A stretch of 64,000 nt of DNA, taken from positions 24,210 to 88,209 of the forward strand of contig NZ_SPQM01000007.1 in the NCBI RefSeq assembly GCF_004570345.1, read 5' to 3'. Source of the stretch: Blastococcus sp. CT_GayMR20. GTDB taxonomy: Bacteria; Actinomycetota; Actinomycetes; Mycobacteriales; Geodermatophilaceae. Below the pieces are notes generated by a model. That model saw only the letters and a program-made list of their open reading frames with translations, searched no databases and was not told the origin of the DNA. The translations under genes were made by a program, and so were the position numbers. Shown here piece by piece: positions 58,775 to 64,000 of this stretch; within the stretch, counting starts at the first letter, position 1; each line of letters opens with the position of its first letter.

Positions 58775-60094
58775 GTGACCAGCACCGTCGCGGCGACGCC
58801 CCGGGCGCACCGCCGGGGACTCCTGCTGATCGGGACGGCGATCGTGCTGACCGGGCTGAACCTCCGGACCGCGGTCACGAGCATCGGCCCGGTGCTGCAG
58901 GAGATCCAGGACGGCCTGGGCATCTCGAGCGGGCTGGCCGGCCTGGTCACGACGATGCCGGTGCTCTGCTTCGCGGCCATCGGCTTCGCCGGACCGGGGC
59001 TGTCGGCCCGCTTCCGCGACTCGCACGTGCTCAGCGGGGCGCTCGTCACCATGGCGGCCGGCCTGGTCGTCCGCGCGGTCGCACCCGCCTTCTGGCTCTT
59101 CCTGCTCGGCACCGTGCTGGCGATGGTCGGCGGCGCGCTGGGCAACGTGCTCCTGCCGAGCCTGGTGAAGCGGTACTTCCCCGGCCGCACCGGACTGATG
59201 GTCGGCGCCTACAGCACCGCCATGGCGGTGGGCGCGACCGTGGCCGCGGTGACGACGGCCCCGATCGCCGCTGCTGTGGGCGCCGGCGGGTGGCGCTGGG
59301 CGCTCGGCGCGTGGGCGGCGTTCGCCGTGCTCGCCGCCGTCCCCTGGCTGTTCGTCCGGGCGAACCCGGGAGCCTCCCCCGGCACGCACACCGCCGTCCG
59401 GCTGCACGGCCTGTGGCACAGCCGCATGGCGCTGGCGCTGATGGTGTTCTTCGGCGTCCAGGGCCTGCAGGCGTACATCATCCTCGGCTGGTCGGCCCAG
59501 TACCTCCGGGACGTCGGACTGACCGCGGGGGCCGCGGGTCTGCTGCTCGGCCTGAACCAGGTGATCGGCATCCCGCTGAGCGCCCTCGTCCCGGCACTCA
59601 CGGTCCGCCCGCGCGCCCAGCGGCCGCTGCTGCTGGGCTTCATGGCCTGCTACACCGTCGGGTGGATCGGCCTCTGGGCGGCCCCCCGGGCCGCGCCCTG
59701 GCTCTGGATGATCGTGCTCTCCGTGGCCATGGCGTGCTTCCCGATGATCCTGACGCTCATCGGCCTCCGGGCCCGAACCCCCGCGACCACCGCCGCCCTG
59801 TCCACCTTCGTGCAGAGCTGGGGCTACCTCATCTCGGCCGTGGGCCCGGTGCTCGTCGGCGTCCTGCTGGGAGCCACCGGCAGCTACGTGCCGATGTTCG
59901 TGCTGGTGCTCGCGGGTGTGCTGGTCCTCACGGTCACCGGCTGGCTCATGACGCGCGAGCGGTACGCCGACGACGAGGTGAACCGGTTCGACCCCGACTG
60001 GTCCTCGACCGGTCACTGCGAGGACGTCCTCGAGTCCGCCGGCGCAGAGCCGCCGGTCAGCGCGCACGTCACCCGGAGGACGATCGCCCGGTGA
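58775..60094 (+). CDS. CynX/NimT-family MFS transporter, copy 1
   Basis: This 439-residue protein has about 12 transmembrane segments, with the family sequence [71 protein letters not shown] and IGLRARTPATTAALSTFVQSWGYL. CynX-type carriers move cyanate, nitroimidazoles or unknown small molecules. The GTG at 58775 is chosen because the same 19 bp precede and include the start of the adjacent copy; an ATG at 58757 is possible. The stop overlaps the next start (GTGA). Confidence 0.9.
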   Translation: MTSTVAATPRAHRRGLLLIGTAIVLTGLNLRTAVTSIGPVLQEIQDGLGISSGLAGLVTTMPVLCFAAIGFAGPGLSARFRDSHVLSGALVTMAAGLVVRAVAPAFWLFLLGTVLAMVGGALGNVLLPSLVKRYFPGRTGLMVGAYSTAMAVGATVAAVTTAPIAAAVGAGGWRWALGAWAAFAVLAAVPWLFVRANPGASPGTHTAVRLHGLWHSRMALALMVFFGVQGLQAYIILGWSAQYLRDVGLTAGAAGLLLGLNQVIGIPLSALVPALTVRPRAQRPLLLGFMACYTVGWIGLWAAPRAAPWLWMIVLSVAMACFPMILTLIGLRARTPATTAALSTFVQSWGYLISAVGPVLVGVLLGATGSYVPMFVLVLAGVLVLTVTGWLMTRERYADDEVNRFDPDWSSTGHCEDVLESAGAEPPVSAHVTRRTIAR

Positions 60095-61413
60095 CCCGCA
60101 TCGCCCCGTCGACCCCGGCTGCCGCCGCGGGTCACCGCCGCGGGCAGCTGCTGATCGGCGTGGCGATCGTCCTCACCGCCCTCAACCTCCGGACGGCGGT
60201 CAACAGCGTCGGGCCGGTGCTCGAGGAACTGCAGCGGGGGTTGCACCTCTCCAGCGGGCTCGCGGGCCTGGTCACCGCGCTGCCGGTCCTCTGCTTCGCC
60301 GCCCTCGGGTTCGCCGGCCCGCCGCTGTCGGCGCGCTACCGGGACTCGCACGTCCTCGCCGGTGCGATGGCCGCGATGACGGCCGGCCTGGTGCTGCGCG
60401 GCGTCGCGGGGACCTTCTGGCTGTTCCTCGTCGGCACCGTGCTCGCCATGACCGGCGGTGCGCTCGGCAACGTGCTGCTGCCCAGCCTGGTGAAGCGGTA
60501 CTTCCCGCACCGCACCGGCCTGCTGGTGGGCGCGTACAGCACGGCCATGAGCATCGGCGGCGCCGTGGTCGCCGTGGCCGCGCAGCCGATCGCCGACGCC
60601 GCCGGGGTGGACGGCTGGCGCTGGGCGATGGGCGTGTGGGCCGTGCCCGCCCTCGTCGCCGCGATCGTGTGGCTGGCCGTCCCGGCCCGGCCGGCGACGT
60701 CCGTCGCACGGCAGGCCGCCGTCCGGATCCGTTCCCTGCTGCGGAGCCGGACGGCCGTCGCCATGGCGCTCTTCTTCGGGATCCAGGCCATGGAGTGTTA
60801 CGTCATCGTCGGATGGGCGGCCCAGTTCCTCCGGGACGAGGGGCTCAGCGCGACTGCCGCCGGCCTGCTGCTCTCGGTCAACCTCGCCATGATCATCCCG
60901 GTCAACATGGTCGTGCCGGCGCTGACCGTGCGGGTCCGGCTGCAGCGGCCACTGCTGGTGTTCTTCCTTGCCTGCTACGCCGTCGGCTGGCTGGGCCTGT
61001 GGCTCAGCCCGCTCACGCTGCCGTGGCTCTGGATGGGCCTGCTCGGGGTGGCCATGGGCACCTTCGCCATGGTCCTCACGCTGATCGGGCTCCGATCCCG
61101 GACGGCGGAGACGACGGCCGCGCTGTCCACGGCGACCCAGGGCTGGGGTTACCTCCTCGCCGCCGGGGGGCCGCTGCTGGTCGGCGTCCTCCGTGGCATC
61201 ACCGGCGGGTACACCGGCATGTTCGTCCTCGTCCTCGTCGGCGTCGTGCTGATGACGGTCACCGGTTGGCTGGTCACCCGGCAGCGGTTCGTCGACGACG
61301 AGGTGCCGAGGCGGTCAGCAGGGGGGCTGCCGGAGGACGTCATCGAGGTGGCCGGCGTCGAGCCGCCGGCAGCGGTGCGCCTCAGGACGGACGGCGGGTC
61401 TCCGCGCGGGTGA
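60091..61413 (+). CDS. CynX/NimT-family MFS transporter, copy 2
   Basis: This 440-residue protein is clearly paralogous to the preceding gene along its full length, including [76 protein letters not shown] and the C-terminal [12 protein letters not shown] against EDVLESAGAEPP. GTG at 60091 inside the upstream stop. The pair arose by tandem duplication; substrates may have diverged. The 3' end overlaps dcd by 32 nt. Confidence 0.9.
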   Translation: MTRIAPSTPAAAAGHRRGQLLIGVAIVLTALNLRTAVNSVGPVLEELQRGLHLSSGLAGLVTALPVLCFAALGFAGPPLSARYRDSHVLAGAMAAMTAGLVLRGVAGTFWLFLVGTVLAMTGGALGNVLLPSLVKRYFPHRTGLLVGAYSTAMSIGGAVVAVAAQPIADAAGVDGWRWAMGVWAVPALVAAIVWLAVPARPATSVARQAAVRIRSLLRSRTAVAMALFFGIQAMECYVIVGWAAQFLRDEGLSATAAGLLLSVNLAMIIPVNMVVPALTVRVRLQRPLLVFFLACYAVGWLGLWLSPLTLPWLWMGLLGVAMGTFAMVLTLIGLRSRTAETTAALSTATQGWGYLLAAGGPLLVGVLRGITGGYTGMFVLVLVGVVLMTVTGWLVTRQRFVDDEVPRRSAGGLPEDVIEVAGVEPPAAVRLRTDGGSPRG

Positions 61414-61969
61414 AGTTCCGGTAGGACCGGGACGGCGTCGGCCCGCGCTGGTCCTGGTAGCGCGAGCCGTAGACGGCCGAGCCGTACGGGTGCTCCGACG
61501 GGCTGGTCAGCCGGAACATGCACAGCTGGCCGATCTTCATCCCCGGCCACAGCGTGATGGGCAGGTTCGCGACGTTGGACAGCTCCAGGGTGATGTGCCC
61601 CGAGAACCCGGGGTCGACGAACCCCGCCGTCGAGTGGGTGAGCAGGCCGAGGCGGCCCAGTGACGACTTCCCCTCCAGCCGGGCGGCCAGGTCGTCCGGG
61701 ATGCTCACGACCTCCAGCGTCGACCCGAGGACGAACTCGCCGGGGTGCAGCACGAACGGCTCGTCGCCCTCGGGCTCGACCAGCGTCGTGAGGTCGTCCT
61801 GCTGCTGCGCCGGGTCGATGTGGGTGTACCGCGCGTTGTTGAAGACGCGGAAGAACCGGTCCAGCCGGACGTCGATGCTGGAGGGTTGCACGAGCCCCGC
61901 GTCGTAGGGCTCGATGCCGAGGCGACCCTCGGCGATCGCGGCCGTGATGTCGCGGTCGCTCAGCAGCAT
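61382..61969 (-). CDS. dcd: dCTP deaminase (probably bifunctional, dUMP-forming)
   Basis: It converts dCTP toward dUMP/dUTP for thymidylate synthesis. The 195-residue protein has MLLSDRDI at the start, [54 protein letters not shown] (catalytic Ser/Arg/Glu region) and IGQLCMFRL, with the C-terminal [20 protein letters not shown] tail that closes the site. Actinobacterial Dcd proteins of this type also hydrolyse dUTP. The ATG at 61969 lies 7 nt after TAGACT. Confidence 0.96.
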   Translation of the reverse strand: MLLSDRDITAAIAEGRLGIEPYDAGLVQPSSIDVRLDRFFRVFNNARYTHIDPAQQQDDLTTLVEPEGDEPFVLHPGEFVLGSTLEVVSIPDDLAARLEGKSSLGRLGLLTHSTAGFVDPGFSGHITLELSNVANLPITLWPGMKIGQLCMFRLTSPSEHPYGSAVYGSRYQDQRGPTPSRSYRNFTRAETRRPS

Positions 61970-61976
61970 GGCGCGG

Positions 61977-61982
61977 AGTCTA
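61977..61982 (-). promoter_or_regulatory. Leaderless -10 box (TAGACT) for dcd
   Basis: On the minus strand TAGACT ends 7 nt before the ATG at 61969. The ohrR box is identical. Confidence 0.55.
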
Positions 61983-62060
61983 GGGAGTGCCCGCCTCACC
62001 CCTCCGGGCGAACCCTCTCAATCCGGACCTCCAGCACGCCGTTGACGACCAGGAGGGCGC

Positions 62061-64000
62061 ATGTCCGCGCCCGCAGGTCAGCAGGTGAGAGGTCGGCGGA
62101 TGAAGAGCAAGCGGGTGCAGGCGATCGTCCTGACCGCCGCGGTGGCTGCCGGGTACGCAGGCGCGGCGACGTTCAGCGCCCTGGCCGCTCCGTCGCTCCC
62201 CGTCATCTCCGACTGGGGCCCGGGCGACGGACTGACCCGCTACGTGCTCACCGCCGTCAACGGCGCGGCGTCGCCGGCGCTCCTGGCCGACCTCGAGCGC
62301 GTCGACGGCGTCGTCCACGCGCAGTCCCTGTCCGACGGACGCGCCCTCGTCGCCACCGAGGACCTCCTCGCGCAGGACCTCCGCGCCCTGCAGGGGGTCT
62401 CGGCGGTCGAGCTCTCCGCATCCGTCCCGGTCGCCGCGAGCGTCACCGACCCGCTCTTCCCCGGCTACGGCTGGCACCTGGCCAACACCGGTGCCAACGC
62501 CTACCAGCAGAGCGCCGTCGCGGATGCCGACACCGACGCCCCCGACGGGTGGGACACCACCGCCGGCGACGGCATCGTCGTCGCCGTCGTCGACTCCGGC
62601 TACGACTCCGACCACCCCGACCTGGCCGGCGCGCTCTGGACCAACCCCGCGGAGTCCTGCGGCAGCGTCGACACCGACTTCAACGGCAAGGCCGGCGACT
62701 GCCACGGCTGGAACTGGAACACCAACAGCGCCGACATCGACAACGGCACCGGCGGCGGCCACGGCGCCTCGGTCTCCGGCACGGTCGGCGCGCGGGCGGG
62801 CAATGGCACCGGCCTGGCCGGCGTGGCCCCCGACGTCACGATCATGCCGCTGGTCATCGGCTCCGGCAGCACCGTCGACGTGTTCGCGGGCGCCGAGGCG
62901 ATCCGCTACGCCGTCGACCACGGCGCCGACGTCATCAACGCCTCCTGGGGCGGGGCCGTCGGCGGCAGCGCGCTGACCGCGCTGAAGTCCGCGGTGGCCT
63001 ACGCCGCCGACCACGACGTCCTCGTCGTGGTTGCCGCCGGCAACGACTCGGGCAACCGCGACACCGACCTCGTGTACCCGGCCAGCCTTGCCGACTGGAA
63101 CGTCATCACCGTCGGCGCCTCCACGGCGTCGGACGGCGTGAGCTCCTTCTCCGCCTACGGCGCCGCGTCGGTCGACCTCTTCGCGCCCGGCTCGCTCGTC
63201 GTCGTGACCACCAACACCGGCGGCTACGGCCTGTCGAACGGGACGTCGTTCTCCTCCCCGATGGTCGCCGCCGCGGTGGCGCTCTACCGCGCCGCGATGC
63301 CCACGGCCACTGCCGCGGAGATCAAGCAGGCGCTGCTCGACGACGTCGACCCGGTGCCCGCCTTCGCCGGGAGGTCCGTCACCGGCGGCCGGCTCAGCCT
63401 CGGCAAGCTCACCGGCACGGCCACCGAGTCGGTCCGGTACGCCTTCACGTCGATGACGGCCCCGGCCGGCGTCGTCACCCCCGCGATCGGCGTGACCGGT
63501 CCGACGGCCGGCGGCGCGTACGACGTCGTCCTCGGCCTGGGCATGGAGGACGGCGGCGAGGTCTGGGCGCTGGCCGACAAGGACGTCACCCTGGACGGCG
63601 TCACGGTGACCACCGACGACGCCGGCGACGCCGAGTTCTCGCTCGGGACCTTCGCCGGGTTCTCCGCCGGCGCGCTGTCGCCGTCGATCGAGCTGGGTGA
63701 CGGCCGGTACGTGCTCACCGTGCAGCTCTACCGCGACGGCAGCCCGGTCGGACGCACGTACGCGGCTCCGCTGCTGGTCGGCTCCGCGGTACCGGCTCCC
63801 GGCAGCACCCCTCCGGGCAGCACGCCTCCGGGCAGCACGCCTCCGGGTGGGACCACCCCCGGCGGGACGACGCCCGGCTCGACCACGCCCGGCGGCACCA
63901 CCCCCGGCGGCACGACGCCGCCCGGCACCACGACCCCCGGCGGGACCACCCCGCCCGGGACCACCCCGCCCGCCCCCGGCCCGGGCGGCGCCGCGCCGTC
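62061..64000 (+). CDS. Secreted subtilisin-family (S8) serine protease, 3' truncated by the window
   Basis: The frame is open from 62061 to the window end (over 640 residues). It has a signal peptide (KSKRVQAIVLTAAVAAGYAG to ALAAP) and a short propeptide-like region (about 50-140). The S8 domain has Asp178 (VAVVDSGYDSDHPDL), His234 (GGGHGASVSGTVGA), oxyanion Asn in AAGNDSG and Ser396 (NGTSFSSPMVAAA). A beta-rich domain of unknown type follows (about 455-570), then a Pro/Gly/Thr repeat tail still unfinished. The ATG at 62061 has AGGAGG 4 nt upstream; an ATG at 62100 is an alternative. Confidence 0.93.
   Translation, partial: MSAPAGQQVRGRRMKSKRVQAIVLTAAVAAGYAGAATFSALAAPSLPVISDWGPGDGLTRYVLTAVNGAASPALLADLERVDGVVHAQSLSDGRALVATEDLLAQDLRALQGVSAVELSASVPVAASVTDPLFPGYGWHLANTGANAYQQSAVADADTDAPDGWDTTAGDGIVVAVVDSGYDSDHPDLAGALWTNPAESCGSVDTDFNGKAGDCHGWNWNTNSADIDNGTGGGHGASVSGTVGARAGNGTGLAGVAPDVTIMPLVIGSGSTVDVFAGAEAIRYAVDHGADVINASWGGAVGGSALTALKSAVAYAADHDVLVVVAAGNDSGNRDTDLVYPASLADWNVITVGASTASDGVSSFSAYGAASVDLFAPGSLVVVTTNTGGYGLSNGTSFSSPMVAAAVALYRAAMPTATAAEIKQALLDDVDPVPAFAGRSVTGGRLSLGKLTGTATESVRYAFTSMTAPAGVVTPAIGVTGPTAGGAYDVVLGLGMEDGGEVWALADKDVTLDGVTVTTDDAGDAEFSLGTFAGFSAGALSPSIELGDGRYVLTVQLYRDGSPVGRTYAAPLLVGSAVPAPGSTPPGSTPPGSTPPGGTTPGGTTPGSTTPGGTTPGGTTPPGTTTPGGTTPPGTTPPAPGPGGAAP
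63793..64000 (+). repeat. In-frame tandem repeats encoding a PGST/PGGTT linker
   Basis: Imperfect 12-15 nt units encode PPGST repeated three times and then PGGTT/PGSTT/PPGTT units. The array runs to the window edge. Such tails usually span the cell wall or link to a surface domain. Confidence 0.75.

Overview
This is a GC-rich, gene-dense actinobacterial chromosome segment with no rRNA, tRNA or CRISPR that I could see. It carries a mycothiol-type formaldehyde dehydrogenase, DUF3073, DUF3151, HspR control of chaperones, and frequent GTG starts in 1-4 nt stop/start overlaps. The gene neighbourhoods resemble the purine, fba, pyrE, clpB and dnaK neighbourhoods of Mycobacterium, but gene content and style suggest Geodermatophilaceae (Blastococcus/Geodermatophilus/Modestobacter type). 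That family assignment is inference.

Layout. 0-8.5 kb: end of a TPR-type regulator, a catalase-like protein, a class A penicillin-binding protein, an acyl-CoA ligase/metallo-beta-lactamase pair, a lipoprotein and an M23 peptidase. 8.6-11.5 kb: a complete sugar ABC importer. 11.6-34 kb: leucine/valine dehydrogenase and a dispersed purine region (purM-purF, purS-purQ-purL-SCP2, purB-purC, purD, purA). This is interleaved with mycothiol formaldehyde detoxification, an OFA antiporter with a small partner, a DUF559 nuclease, a frameshifted hydrolase, RsgA and GlpQ. 34.6-36.5 kb: a second, degenerate sugar ABC system. 36.5-47 kb: a GPGG small protein, DUF3151-fba, a CoA-disulfide-reductase-like flavoprotein with a pentapeptide protein, a GlcD-type oxidase, pyrE, a fasciclin lipoprotein with a membrane molybdopterin oxidoreductase, and membrane proteins. 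47-56 kb: the heat-shock block, clpB and dnaK-grpE-dnaJ-hspR-marR, with an ohrR/osmC pair between. 56.4-64 kb: an HdrD/GlpC-like Fe-S reductase, two tandem CynX-type transporters, dcd, and a secreted subtilase cut by the window end.

Regulation visible in sequence. A perfect HAIR box precedes clpB and a degenerate one precedes dnaK, and HspR is encoded here. At least ten genes have a TANNNT -10 box 6-8 nt before the start codon, which fits leaderless transcription; they include purF, purS, purD, pyrE, dcd, mscR and ohrR. Several strong GC hairpins sit at gene ends.

Most unusual structure. (1) A DUF559 (Vsr-like) nuclease gene is bracketed by two 57-nt palindromes with near-identical 21-nt arms and 15-nt loops, sitting inside the purine cluster. 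This looks like a nuclease-plus-palindrome mobile unit. (2) An unrelated family of about 55-nt palindromes occurs four times, plus one collapsed copy. Their stems covary and all keep a single bulged A. One copy encodes the C-terminus of RsgA. (3) The second sugar ABC system lacks a binding protein, and its ATPase has lost the LSGGQ motif and the H-loop histidine.
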